A stretch of DNA of 64,000 bases. Source: Fremontodendron californicum (Eukaryota > Streptophyta > Magnoliopsida > Malvales > Malvaceae). The position numbers and the translations under genes are program-made. Position 1 is the stretch's first letter. Every line of letters starts with the position of its first letter. The DNA is taken from contig JAULJL010000035.1 in the NCBI GenBank assembly GCA_030761205.1, forward strand, positions 18,455,001-18,519,000. Reading direction: 5' to 3'. Positions 22,717-33,699 of the stretch are shown here, piece after piece. The notes beneath the pieces were generated by a model. That model ran no database searches. It was not told where the DNA came from and saw nothing but the letters and a program-made list of their open reading frames with translations.

Positions 22717-24762
22717 ATGGCTCCCAAGAAGAACCTTGCTAACAAACCAACTCTCAAGCCTGCTCGAGCTAATCCTGCAGTCTACCCCACTTCATCATCA
22801 AGCGTTGATATCCCTGCTCATCCTTATGGCACTAGGAGGAAGACCAAAGCTCTTGCTGAATTGTATGAACAAACTTTTCCGGTGCTCAATCAAAACCCTC
22901 TCTATGACACTTCTTCTCCAATTCAAGACTTAGAAGAAGTTTCCGCTGGACAAGTTGATTCTCCTCGAGGATCAAGTGCAAGTCGCCAGTTAACATACAA
23001 AGAACAAGATAGCTACTCAAGCAACAAGCATATTCCATCCTCTGCTCCAAAATCAAGTTCTGGAGTAATGGCTGTCATGACAACTGGCACCACATCATTG
23101 GAAGAACAAGTTGCACTTCTGGCAAAATCTGTTGAAATTCTTTCAGCAAGTATCAAAGAGAAGGATAACCAGATCGCTTCCATGATGGACAAGATCGCCG
23201 GTCTCACTGGAAAAAGGAACGAAGCTTCAAACCAAAATTGGCAATCAATCTTTCAAGATGATGGTGAGAACTCTGGCAAGGAAGTTGCTAAGGATTCCGA
23301 AGAAAAGATCAATGAACTCGTCACTACCAGTCAGCTCAAGGATCTTATCAAGGAGGCTATCAAAGATCAAGTTGAAAGCATCACTCAACCTTCATATACA
23401 TATGCAAAACCATATTCTCAAAGGATCGATCGTCTGAGGATGCCTGGGAACTATCAACCCCCAAAATTTCAGCAGTTCGATGGAAAAGGAAATCCACGCC
23501 AACATGTTGCACATTTCGTGGAAACTTGCAATAATGCTGGTACCTATGGGGATCTCATGGTAAAGCAGTTCGTCCGCTCCCTAAAAAGCAACGCCTTTGA
23601 TTGGTATACTGACCTTGAGCCTGGGACGATTGACAGCTGGGAACAGCTTGAGCGTGAATTCCTTAATCGATTCTACAGCACTCGTCGCTTAGTCAGCATG
23701 ATCGAACTCACAAGCTCACGTCAATGGAAGGATGAGCCAGTCATTGATTACATACACAGATGGAGAAATCTGAGCCTTAACTGCAAAGAAAGACTGTCTG
23801 AGTCTTCGGCTCTTGACATGTGCATCCAAGGCATGAATTGGGGCTTGCGTTACATTCTTCAAGGCATTAAGCCTAAGACCTTTGAAGAATTAGCCACTCG
23901 TGCTCATGATATGGAGTTGAGTATGACAGCTGCTGGAAATCAAGAACCTCCGGTGCAAGAGCCAAAGAAAGGAAAGGAAAAACAAGATACTCGCAAAGGG
24001 GGCAAAACTTTTATCAACAAGGGAGAAAGCAAACAGTCCATGGCAGTGACTACCAAGCCTCTTAAGATATCTCCCAAGTCAAAAGAATCTCAAGAGATGA
24101 AATCTTCTCCTTTCCAAGACAAAGGTAAAGGCAAGATCACCTTGAAGGAGAGGCAAGAAAAGAAGTATCCTTTTCCTGATTCTGATGTTTCAAGCATTCT
24201 TGAAGAACTTTTAAAGACTAAGCTGATTCAGTTGCCAGAAATGAAGCGACCTGAAGAAGCTGATAAAGTAGAAGATCCCAATTATTGCAGGTACCATCGC
24301 TTGATTAGCCATCCTCTGGAGAAGTGCTTTATTTTGAAGGATAAAATCATGCGACTCTATGAAGAAGGAAAAATCGAGTTTGAAGAAGAAACGATGTCGT
24401 CAAATTTGGCATCAGTCAATATGGTTTCTCAATCCAATTTGCTGGATAGAACCATAAAATTTGGCTCTTTTGATCCTATCATACTGGCTCCAAGTACAAG
24501 TACGATGGAGGGTCTTCAGGAAAGTGGGGGCAACTATTTGCTTCAAAGACAAAATCAAGATTACGATGGTTGGACTCTAGTCACACGCCGAAGAAGCAAA
24601 AGGAAGAATCTTCCAAAAGTTGTGAAAGTGCCTACAAGAACTAAGATGATCAAACAACCATCTAAATCTCCAAAGCCCAATGTGCCTCAAGAAGCAAAAA
24701 TGCCATCTCAGGGCAAAAATTCAGTAGGGAGGAAGTCAAGGAAGCCAATCACTTTGAACTAA
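22717..24762 (+). CDS. Gypsy Gag polyprotein
   Basis: I chose the ATG at 22717 (MAPKKNLANKP) over the upstream in-frame TTG at 22633, which lies in the LTR. The protein is 681 residues. It has a basic Pro/Ser-rich N-terminus, a short coiled-coil-like part (LLAKSVEILSASIKEKDNQI), the retrotransposon Gag capsid region (FQQFDGKGNPRQHVAHFVE through WKDEPVIDYIHRWRNL), then a Lys-rich tail. It ends in a TAA at 24760-24762 that is in frame with the Pol ATG only three bases later. Gag forms the cytoplasmic particle that packages element RNA. Confidence 0.92.
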   Translation: MAPKKNLANKPTLKPARANPAVYPTSSSSVDIPAHPYGTRRKTKALAELYEQTFPVLNQNPLYDTSSPIQDLEEVSAGQVDSPRGSSASRQLTYKEQDSYSSNKHIPSSAPKSSSGVMAVMTTGTTSLEEQVALLAKSVEILSASIKEKDNQIASMMDKIAGLTGKRNEASNQNWQSIFQDDGENSGKEVAKDSEEKINELVTTSQLKDLIKEAIKDQVESITQPSYTYAKPYSQRIDRLRMPGNYQPPKFQQFDGKGNPRQHVAHFVETCNNAGTYGDLMVKQFVRSLKSNAFDWYTDLEPGTIDSWEQLEREFLNRFYSTRRLVSMIELTSSRQWKDEPVIDYIHRWRNLSLNCKERLSESSALDMCIQGMNWGLRYILQGIKPKTFEELATRAHDMELSMTAAGNQEPPVQEPKKGKEKQDTRKGGKTFINKGESKQSMAVTTKPLKISPKSKESQEMKSSPFQDKGKGKITLKERQEKKYPFPDSDVSSILEELLKTKLIQLPEMKRPEEADKVEDPNYCRYHRLISHPLEKCFILKDKIMRLYEEGKIEFEEETMSSNLASVNMVSQSNLLDRTIKFGSFDPIILAPSTSTMEGLQESGGNYLLQRQNQDYDGWTLVTRRRSKRKNLPKVVKVPTRTKMIKQPSKSPKPNVPQEAKMPSQGKNSVGRKSRKPITLN

Positions 24763-24765
24763 TTC

Positions 24766-27700
24766 ATGCCAATTCAGCTTAGAGATGAAGATTTGGTTTT
24801 CATGACTTGTTACCATAACGATGGCAATGAAGAAAATGAAAACAACATTGACTCAGTAGCATTTGAAGTTGATGATCATTCTTGTGCTACGAAAATTAAC
24901 TTTTCTGATGAAGATCTGTTGCTGGGGTCAACCCCTCATAATCGGCCGTTGTTCGTCGTAGGATATACTCGGGAACAGAAGATCAATAGAATCTTGATCG
25001 ATGATGGTTCTGCTGTCAACATACTCCCGTTGATGAAAATGAAAGAATTGGGAGTTCCTTTGGATGAATTGATGCAAAGCCGCTTGATGATCCAAGGATT
25101 CAACCAAGGGGGACAAAGAGCTCTTGGAAAACATAGACTTCAACTTTTCATTGGAGATATGGAGTCAAGTCCACTTTTCCATGTAATCGATGCCAAAACG
25201 ACGTACAACATGTTGTTAGGACGACCGTGGATACATCAAAATGGTGTAGTCTCCTCAACTCTGCACCAATGTCTCAAGTATTGCAGAAACGGTCAAGTCA
25301 AGACGATCCTTGCAGACGCTAAGCCATTTACTATAGCAGAAGCACATTTCGCAGATGCAAAGTTTTATCTAAAAGATGCATTTATCGAAGAAGTAATGCC
25401 CAACCCGATGCAAGAATTAAAGCAAAAGGGAAAGAATTTGGCTTCTTCCACAATTGGAGAAGATGAAATTGCTCAAGGTTTAAAAGATCTGACTCTTCCC
25501 CTCACTAACTTGGAAGAATCAAGAGGCCTTATACCTCCACTGCAAGGATTTGTTAGGCCAGTAGAAGAACCTCTTTGTGAACATCAAGATCTTCCTACTC
25601 ATCGAGCTAAAGATTTTGATCCTAACGCTTATAGGTTGCTTGTCAAAGCTGGATATAAGCAAGAGGATGTTGCAAAATTGGCTCACGAGACAAAAGAGCC
25701 TAGCAAAGAAAAGCCGCAAAGTTCATTCAAGATCCGACAGGTCTGGCAAAAGAAGATTGATCACATCGGAACTTCTAGAGAGGGGCTTGGATATTCTCCA
25801 TTAAAATTGAAGATTCATAAACAAACTTCGAGGTACATAAATGTGGAGGAAGTTCCCGAGGAGCAAGAAGATGCAGTGAAGCCACCAGGACTTTCAGTGT
25901 TTGATCGCTTGGGGGCACGCTCAACACGATGTTCAGTGTTTGATCGTTTGAGCATTCAATCATCACGAAGGTCAGTCTTTGAACGAATGGGAGAAAAATG
26001 CAGTGAAGTTTATGTAAGTAAACCAATTTCCATTCAATCAAGGCTTGGAAGTCTGTACTCTAAAGAAGTTAACTGTGGTCGAAAAAGAAAATCTTCCACT
26101 TTAAAGGAATCGAGGGATTTTCACAGCAAAATTCCTTCTCGAACGAAAAGGCAAAGCGAATGGAAGGTAACTACTGGTGAAGTTTTAAAGGCTAGAAAGC
26201 ACACAGTGGTTATAACCAAATCAGTCTCATCCTCAGAGGAAGAAGAACTTGAAGAAACAGAAATCTTTACTTCTAACCATGTATCTGTAAAGGAAACTGG
26301 TGAAAAATCTCAAGAGGAAGAAGCCCAAGAAGCCCCTTCATCTTTTGAAGAAGGAAATCAAGCTACTATTGACGAACTAAAGGAGGTTAACATCAGTACT
26401 AGTGAAGATCCACGACCGATCTTTATTAATGCTTGCTTACCACCAGAAGAAGAAAAAGCCTATCTCGATCTTTTGATAGAGTATCGAGATATCTTTGCTT
26501 GGACTTACAAAGAGATGCCGGGACTTGATCCAAAAGTAGCTATGCATCATCTGGCTGTCAAGAAAAGTGTCCGACCTATCAAACAAGCTCAACGACGCTT
26601 CCATCCTGACTTGATCCCCCAAATTGAAGCTGAGGTCAATAAGCTCATCAAAGCTGGCTTTATTAGAGAAGTCAAGTATCCCACTTGGATCTCAAATATT
26701 GTTCCAGTGAGAAAGAAAAATGGTCAACTTCGAGTTTGTGTAGATTTTCGAGACTTGAACAATGCTTGTCCAAAGGACGACTTTCCTCTCCCTATAACAG
26801 AAATAATGGTTGATGCTACAACTGGCCATGAAGCTTTGTCATTTATGGATGGATCGTCTGGTTATAATCAAATTCGTATGGCTCCAAGAGATGAAGAACT
26901 TACCGCATTTCGAACTCCAAAAGGAATATACTGTTACAAAGTTATGCCGTTTGGGTTAAAGAATGCAGGGGCTACTTATCAAAGAGCAATGCAAAAGATC
27001 TTTGATGATATGCTTCACAAAAATGTCGAATGTTATGTTGATGACTTGGTAGTGAAGTCAAAGGAAAAATCCAATCATCTTGCTGATCTTCGCCAAGTGT
27101 TTGAAAGATTGCGTAGATACCAATTGAAGATGAATCCGCTCAAGTGTGCGTTCAGAGTATCCTCGGGCAAGTTTTTGGGGTTTATCGTACGACATCGTGG
27201 GATTGAGATCGATCAATCAAAAATAGATGCAATCATGAAAATGCCTGAACCGCGCAATCTGCATGAACTTAAAAGTCTGCAAGGAAGATTGGCATATATC
27301 CGACGTTTTATCTCAAACTTGGCTGGTCGATGTCAACCATTTAGCCGGCTAATGAAGAAAGATGTCCCTTTTGTCTGGGATGAGGCCTGCAGTAATGCTT
27401 TTAAGAGCATTAAGACCTTTTTGTTACAACCACCTATTCTGAAGGCACCTATACCAGGACAGCCGTTAATCCTTTATATTGCTGCACAAGAACGTTCCTT
27501 AGGAGCATTATTGGCACAAGAGAATAATGAAGGAAAAGAAACTGCACTCTACTATCTTAGTAGAACTCTCAATGGCGCTGAATTAAATTATTCTCCCATC
27601 GAAAAGACTTGCTTGTCATTGATGTTTGCAGTTAAAAAGCTGAGGCATTATTTGCAAGCTCATTCTGTTCGTTTGATTTCGCGAGCAGATCCCCTCAAAT

Positions 27701-29646
27701 ATCTCATGTCCAAGTCCGTGCTCAGTGGAAGATTGGCAAAATGGGCTCTTTTGCTACAAGAGTTCGATATTACTTATATTCCACAAAAGGCTGTTAAAGG
27801 GCAAGCACTTGCCGATTTCCTTGCAAACCATCCGATTCCAGATGATTGGGAATTCTCTGAAGATCTCCCAGATGAAGATGCTCTTTTCATCGAAATTCCC
27901 AGGCCATGGAAACTATTTTTCGATGGGGCTGCCCGTCAAGATGGAGCTGGAGCAGGTGTTGTCTTTGTCACTTCAGAAGGAGATGTATTGCCTTATGCAT
28001 TTACTCTCACTGAAAATTGTTCCAACAATGTAGCAGAATACCAAGCTCTGATCATTGGATTGGAAATGGCAGTGGATATGAAGATCACTCAACTTAAAGT
28101 GTTTGGGGATTCCAAATTGGTCATCAACCAACTTCTTTCACTTTATGAAGTTAAGAAGCCTGACCTCTTACCATATGTAAACTATGCGAAGAACATTTTG
28201 GAATGGTTTGACAATATAAGCTTGGAACATGTACCAAGAAGAGAGAACAAGCAAGCAGATTCTCTTGCTAATCTAGCATCAGCTCTCGCCATGCCAAGTG
28301 TAGAAGTAAAAGTCCCTCTTTGCAAACGATGGATTTTACCTCCAGTTGATTTTAAAGATGACAACCAGGAATCCAATGTTGTTTCAGTTTGCGAAGTTGA
28401 AAAAGAAGATTGGAGACAGCCGTTGATTGATTATTTGGAGCATGGGAAGCTACCCAATGATCCAAGGCATAAAACAGAAGTGAAACGTCGAGCTCCTCGA
28501 TTTATTTACTTTAAGGGTACGCTCTATCGCCGCTCTTTTGATGGTGTCTTCCTTCGATGTTTAGGAGAAGATGAAGTATCCAAAACCTTACAAGAAGCTC
28601 ATTCAGGAATTTGTGGTGCGCATCAGTCTGGAGCTAAATTGCACTTTCAAATTAAAAGAATGGGATATTACTGGCCAACAATGGTAAAAGATAGCATGGA
28701 CTACTCCAAGAAATGTCAAGCTTGTCAGTTTCATGCAAACTTCATCCATCAACCTCCTGAACCATTACATCCGACAGTCACATCTTGGCCCTTCGATGCT
28801 TGGGGACTTGATTTGGTAGGACCATTACCTAAGAGTTCACTAGGGCATATGTACATACTTGCCGCTACAGATTACTTTTCAAAGTGGGCAGAAGTGGCAC
28901 CTTACAGGGAAGCAAAAAAAGAAACTGTTGCAACTTTTATCAGAACAAACATCATTTATCGGTATGGCGTACCTCGTCACATCATAACTGATAATGGGAA
29001 GCAGTTTGACATGAGCAAGTTATGTGCACAGTTTGACTTCAAGCAGCACAAGTCTTCAATGTACCATGCTCCAGCAAATGGATTAGCAGAAGCTTTTAAC
29101 AAAACTTTGTGCAATCTTCTCAAGAAAGTTGTTAACCGTTCAAAGAAAGATTGGCATGAAAGGATAGGAGAAGCTCTGTGGGCTTATCGAACTACATATC
29201 GCACACCAACTCAAGCTACTCCATATGCACTTGTTTATGGTGTAGAAGCTGTTCTGCCACTTGAGCGACAAATTCCATCATTAAGGATTGCAATCCAGGA
29301 AGATCTTTCTAGTGAAGACAATGTGCGCTTACGTTTGGAAGAATTAGAAGCACTGGATGAGAAAAGGTTGGAAGCCCAACAACGCTTGGAGTGTTATCAA
29401 GCTCGACTATCCAAAGCTTTTAATAAGAAAGTCAAGCAGCGATCTTTCCAAGTTGGAGATTTAGTCCTTGCTGTAAGAAGACCCATAAATACTTCACATC
29501 GTATTGGCAACAAGTTCCTTTCAAAATGGGATGGACCATACGTTGTTCGAGAAGTTTATACCAATGGTGCATACAAGATCGTTGATCAAGATGGTGTCAA
29601 AGTTGGACCGATCAATGGAAAGTTTTTGAAGCGTTACTATGCTTAA
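24766..29646 (+). CDS. Gypsy Pol polyprotein (PR-RT-RH-aRH-INT)
   Basis: This open frame is 1,626 residues. The aspartic protease has IDDGSAVNILP (about residues 77-88). The reverse transcriptase has VDFRDLNNACPKDDFPLP (about 660) and catalytic YVDD at 757-760. The first RNase H follows (about 900-1020). A second RNase H with LFFDGAARQDGAGAG, FGDSKLVINQ and RRENKQADSLANLAS spans about 1050-1190. The integrase has a zinc-binding H-H-C-C region (HSGICGAH through CQACQ, about 1278-1325) and the catalytic D, D, E in GLDLVGPL, TDNGKQF and GLAEAF. The usual YHPQANGQAEA is altered to YHAPANGLAEA, but the Glu is kept. The frame is intact, so this copy could be autonomous if Pol is translated past the single TAA after Gag. 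Confidence 0.95.
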   Translation: MPIQLRDEDLVFMTCYHNDGNEENENNIDSVAFEVDDHSCATKINFSDEDLLLGSTPHNRPLFVVGYTREQKINRILIDDGSAVNILPLMKMKELGVPLDELMQSRLMIQGFNQGGQRALGKHRLQLFIGDMESSPLFHVIDAKTTYNMLLGRPWIHQNGVVSSTLHQCLKYCRNGQVKTILADAKPFTIAEAHFADAKFYLKDAFIEEVMPNPMQELKQKGKNLASSTIGEDEIAQGLKDLTLPLTNLEESRGLIPPLQGFVRPVEEPLCEHQDLPTHRAKDFDPNAYRLLVKAGYKQEDVAKLAHETKEPSKEKPQSSFKIRQVWQKKIDHIGTSREGLGYSPLKLKIHKQTSRYINVEEVPEEQEDAVKPPGLSVFDRLGARSTRCSVFDRLSIQSSRRSVFERMGEKCSEVYVSKPISIQSRLGSLYSKEVNCGRKRKSSTLKESRDFHSKIPSRTKRQSEWKVTTGEVLKARKHTVVITKSVSSSEEEELEETEIFTSNHVSVKETGEKSQEEEAQEAPSSFEEGNQATIDELKEVNISTSEDPRPIFINACLPPEEEKAYLDLLIEYRDIFAWTYKEMPGLDPKVAMHHLAVKKSVRPIKQAQRRFHPDLIPQIEAEVNKLIKAGFIREVKYPTWISNIVPVRKKNGQLRVCVDFRDLNNACPKDDFPLPITEIMVDATTGHEALSFMDGSSGYNQIRMAPRDEELTAFRTPKGIYCYKVMPFGLKNAGATYQRAMQKIFDDMLHKNVECYVDDLVVKSKEKSNHLADLRQVFERLRRYQLKMNPLKCAFRVSSGKFLGFIVRHRGIEIDQSKIDAIMKMPEPRNLHELKSLQGRLAYIRRFISNLAGRCQPFSRLMKKDVPFVWDEACSNAFKSIKTFLLQPPILKAPIPGQPLILYIAAQERSLGALLAQENNEGKETALYYLSRTLNGAELNYSPIEKTCLSLMFAVKKLRHYLQAHSVRLISRADPLKYLMSKSVLSGRLAKWALLLQEFDITYIPQKAVKGQALADFLANHPIPDDWEFSEDLPDEDALFIEIPRPWKLFFDGAARQDGAGAGVVFVTSEGDVLPYAFTLTENCSNNVAEYQALIIGLEMAVDMKITQLKVFGDSKLVINQLLSLYEVKKPDLLPYVNYAKNILEWFDNISLEHVPRRENKQADSLANLASALAMPSVEVKVPLCKRWILPPVDFKDDNQESNVVSVCEVEKEDWRQPLIDYLEHGKLPNDPRHKTEVKRRAPRFIYFKGTLYRRSFDGVFLRCLGEDEVSKTLQEAHSGICGAHQSGAKLHFQIKRMGYYWPTMVKDSMDYSKKCQACQFHANFIHQPPEPLHPTVTSWPFDAWGLDLVGPLPKSSLGHMYILAATDYFSKWAEVAPYREAKKETVATFIRTNIIYRYGVPRHIITDNGKQFDMSKLCAQFDFKQHKSSMYHAPANGLAEAFNKTLCNLLKKVVNRSKKDWHERIGEALWAYRTTYRTPTQATPYALVYGVEAVLPLERQIPSLRIAIQEDLSSEDNVRLRLEELEALDEKRLEAQQRLECYQARLSKAFNKKVKQRSFQVGDLVLAVRRPINTSHRIGNKFLSKWDGPYVVREVYTNGAYKIVDQDGVKVGPINGKFLKRYYA

Positions 29647-30240
29647 AGAAGATATTGCTCCTAAGCAAGAGCTTAAACTGTTGTATGTTGCTCCTAAACA
29701 CGAGCTTAAACTGTACATCAACAAAAAAAAAAAAAAAAAAAAAGCCCGCTATGTTGAAAATCCTTTCTAGGACAACTTAGGCAAAAGTTAGGGCCCAAAA
29801 AAAAAAAAAAAAAAAATTTGATGAACTACGTTATGACTTGATCCTTCAAATTCGAGGGTACGTAGGCAGCTTGGTTTCGTTGCCAAGTTCAGTCCAAACA
29901 AAAAAAAAAAAATTTGTTTGATTCAAATATTATCTTTTGTTCACTTGAAGTATCATGATAATTCTCCATTCAAATTTCATGATTCAAATTATTTTTCAAG
30001 TAAAACAAATCTTTTGCAAATTAAAGATCTTTGGGAATTTAATTTGTTAGTCCATACATGATGCAAAAATGCTTCAGAAAGTGCAAAAGAAAGATGATAT
30101 ATGGAGAAAAAGAAATTTAACTTCATTTCAAACTTGAAAAGAACTTAAAAAAAAAAAATAATAAAAAAAAAAAAAAAAAAAACTAGCAAGCCTAAGAACT
30201 AATATAAATTTCAAAAAAAAAAGGTTACATCAAAAGGGAG
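29647..30240. other. A-tract-rich spacer after pol
   Basis: A 35-bp near-duplicate (GCTCCTAAGCAAGAGCTTAA and GCTCCTAAACACGAGCTTAA) is followed by several runs of 12-21 A. A block reading GAGGGTACGTAGGCAGCTTG lies near 29853; I recall similar sequence in other plant Tat-type elements, but that was not checked. No coding sequence. Confidence 0.6.
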
Positions 30241-33030
30241 TCAGGGCTTCCATTTGAAATTCTTCAAGTCGTCTCGAGAGGCTTCCAACATATTTCGCAA
30301 CAAATCTAAGTTCTTGGCTTCATCCTCAGTAAGGGTAGTAATAGACTCAACAGAATTCATTTCTTCACGAATCTTGGAGGTGTCGTTTCTTCTTCTTTTC
30401 AGTTCATCTTCAGTTTCTTGGAGCGAAGACTCAAGTCTATGTTTTTTGCGTTGCAAAGTAATGAACTCATGCTCTATATCTGCCAAGTTCGACTGCAGGG
30501 TGTTAAGGTTCTCAACAGTCTTATGTTCAAGTAACATTGAATCTTTAAGTCGAATTTCAAGTGCTTGAAGTCTTTCAATTCTATCCTTGGATGAAGAAAT
30601 GGAAGATTCAAGCTCATTAAACTTTTGGACTTGTGTAAAGTAGTCTTCCACCATGCCTTTCAATAAGGATGAATCAACGGACTTGATTGCTTCTATTGCA
30701 TCAAAGATCTTGTGAACATCACCACTAAGCGAAGAAACCCGATCAAAAGAAGCGCGAATAATCCTTGGTTGAATGCTTTCCCACAAAATAGTTGCAAGCT
30801 TCAACTGACTATCGGATATCATTTTTTCAGCACTAAACTTAGAAAATTCTGGAAGGGCGAGATGACTAGCTTCGACAAGAGGGTCTGTGGAAGTCTTCAC
30901 TATAGGGGAAGTATTATTAACAATCACATTAGGGCAAGCATCTTCTTGGTTGGAAACGGTGCTTGAAACATTATTTCTGATCTTAGCTGCAAGTTTGTTG
31001 AACTCATGCGAACTAGAAACTGAAGCTTCACTTTTGGCGGGGGATATATCACCTTGAAAGGATTTCCTTGGCCTGGTTCGCTTCCAATGTCTTTCATGAT
31101 CACTCTCATCAATTGAATCTTCGACGATCGCATTATGCTTCCCTTCGATGACTTTCGGTAAAACCCTTTGTCCTTCATCAACTAATGACACTGATCGAGG
31201 AACTTCTTGTGAAGTCTTCACATGCTCCTCTGTTAAATCTATGGTGGACGAGACTTTGGCTTTATTGGATTTGTCTTGCGAAATCTCTAAAGACTTTTTC
31301 TTAACATCCTTGGGAGGTTTTCTTCTCCTTGACGGTGATGTACGGATGCTCGAAATCAAAATATCAATAGAATGCTCAAGATACGGCTCATGAACTTTCG
31401 ACCACCATTCCATGTATCTTGCGGTCGTATGATCATTAGGATTTAGAGAGCGAGCTGGAGAGATCAATCTGGACTTTGTATGAGAACGAGTGCAAATTCT
31501 CCAAAACCTACATAAATTATCCACAGATCCAGAACGAATGTCTTCCTTAAGAGCTCCGGGAATATCCTGACAAAACCCAAATTGTCTCCCAAATCGATGA
31601 GGACTGTAAGGTTCTACAATGATGGCTTGGTTACATCGGGCAGGCAAATAGCTCGAACGAACATTAACAAGATAGCCATGATTGATCTTACTAAGAGTGT
31701 CATCATCAACAATCACTTCATCCCTATTTCTGGGATATAAGTTAGCATTCCACACTATGCCACTATGAATTAACTTGCGAGCGTCATAATCCTCAAAGTA
31801 TTTGGCTCCACCTTCTCCTGAAAACTTGCTCATCAAAGGCCCATATACATCATCTGGATTTTGAAAGTGAGTCCGGAAGTAATAACTTAACCACCCATAA
31901 ATATAGTGAATTGGAAAACACGCATCTGAAGAGCCCGCTTGAGCAGAAAGTGTAATTCGGTTTAGTCCATGGTAAATATTGGCTAACACCGGGACCGCGA
32001 GATTAACAGTTCTCCCAATCGCCATCAGGCTGGCTATCTTAAATGTCTCTGGCCGAACAAATTCTGAATCTTTACTTGGAAAAACGAAAACACAGATCCA
32101 ACAAGAAATGAAGGCAGCTAAATAAGTGTCTGTTGTTAAACTGTCTTTGATTCCAAGTGCAGTGAATGCTCCATCTCCTGCCATTCCCCGACCTTGGTAT
32201 TTCCGAAGAATCCCAGTAGGGTTATGTGTAGCTTTTGGACGAACAAGCTTCTTTGCTTTTCGAGCAGGTGGTTTGGTGTAACGCAATTTCCCTTGAAACC
32301 AAAAATTGATCCAATCCTCAATAGACACCTTATCCTCCTTGCCTTGCTTCAAAAGATGGAATGCCGCAAATAGATATTCACAACATCTCGGGATGAATCT
32401 TCCCTTGTTATCAAAGCCAGTCAATTCGGCAGCACAAGGAATGACTTCATCATAAAATATGCCGTGAATGGGCAAACCGCCTAGCTTATGCAAATCCCAT
32501 AAGGAGATGGAAGCTTCCCCAGTAGCAAGATGAAGAGTATTAGTAGCCGGACACCAAGCTTCACAAAAAGCGCGAATGACGTCCTTGTTGTGATCATAAG
32601 TGTATAATGATGCATAAACAGCATCATATATACTAACAGTCGTTAAATTTTTGTTGAAGTGGTACAACACATCTTCAGCCCATTCCCAGTACTTTGGTAT
32701 GTAACCAAACTCTCCAAAAATCTTGAAGGAAAATCCCCAATATGACCTTTCGGAAATGATACGGCTTCCCAACGTGTCAAACTTCTCATGATTAGAAGTA
32801 TTGACGTGAAGATTAGATTGAAGAGATCTCGCCTTTGGAGAAGATTGTGAAGTTGGAGAAAGTTCTATCGACCAATCTTCCAAAGTGGTGGGAAAATCAA
32901 ATGATTTCCAAGCGGATTTATATCTACCCGATATGGGCTTGTTGGTGAAGAGATATAATCATTCTTTTATGTCTTCATCTTCCTTGGAAAGAATCACAAG
33001 ATAATCTTTGTGATCTTTGAAGTACACCAT
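30241..33030 (-). CDS. Antisense plant mobile domain (PMD) protein ORF, one nonsense codon near its start
   Basis: On the minus strand, an ATG at 33030 (MVYFKDHKDYLVIL) is followed by a TGA at 32959-32961 at codon 24. The same frame then stays open to 30241, about 905 more codons. The first half is the plant mobile domain (aminotransferase-like), seen in SLYTYDHNKDVIRAFCEAWCP, EASISLWDLHKLGGLPIHG and HYIYGWLSYYFRTHFQNP. The last 200 residues are a predicted coiled coil (IERLQALEIRLKDSML, ENLNTLQSNLADIEHEF). PMD proteins include the Arabidopsis MAIN/MAIL silencing and splicing factors, and related antisense frames are known in plant gypsy elements. The TGA probably comes from CGA (Arg) by one C-to-T change. 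A TTTTTGTAG splice-acceptor-like site directly precedes the ATG. Confidence 0.8.
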
Positions 33031-33333
33031 GATGATCCTACAAAAACAAAACAAACAAAAAATGTCAAAGTAGGTAAAAAAAAAATGATGGTAAAAAGAA
33101 CAAGAAACCAAAGTGCTATGGTACGTGTCACTATGCATGGCTTTAAAGTAGAACAATCAAGCTTGTTTTAACATGCATGGTTTTAAACCAAAGAAAATAA
33201 TGCATGGCGAGACAAATGGTGCATGGAGGGCTTGCATGATTTTTAGTTTTTTTTTTGTTTTTTTTTTTGGATTTAAAGAAATTTGTTATAATCATAAATA
33301 TAATAAACATAGAATAGAAACAAGTAAATAACA

Positions 33334-33696
33334 TCAAGGTGCATTGGCCATGGACTCGATTAGGAGCGGATAACCCTCTGGCACAGCTAGCGGTGCGTTA
33401 ACATACTCTGCACGTGTAGGAACGTCAGAACCAAGGACATGGGACTTGGCCAGGAAACAAGCACGAGTGATGAATGTGGAGATTGCAGGAGAAGAGGAAG
33501 CATTGGTCACCTTGAGGAAGGCAGTGGAGGAAGTGGTGGCAAGAGCTGATTTGCTGAGGATGACCACTGCAATGAAGGCGGTGGAGATACTGAATCCGGT
33601 GCAGAATGTGAGGTTTTTGACAGCTGCGACACAGCTGTTAGTTAAGCTTAGGAATTGGGGTTGGCAGAAAGATGCTGAGAGAAAGGAATGAAACAA
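33334..33696 (-). CDS. Small antisense ORF in the gypsy 3' region, function unknown
   Basis: This 120-residue minus-strand frame starts with ATG and lies upstream of the antisense PMD frame in the same direction. Its first 60 residues are hydrophobic and Ser/Thr/Ala-rich. An overlapping plus-strand frame of 81 codons (33446-33691, TTG start) encodes a more protein-like, charged and Ala/Val-rich sequence. I cannot decide which strand, if either, is translated. It may be an upstream exon or leader of the antisense transcript. Confidence 0.35.
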   Translation of the reverse strand: MFHSFLSASFCQPQFLSLTNSCVAAVKNLTFCTGFSISTAFIAVVILSKSALATTSSTAFLKVTNASSSPAISTFITRACFLAKSHVLGSDVPTRAEYVNAPLAVPEGYPLLIESMANAP

Positions 33697-33699
33697 TGA

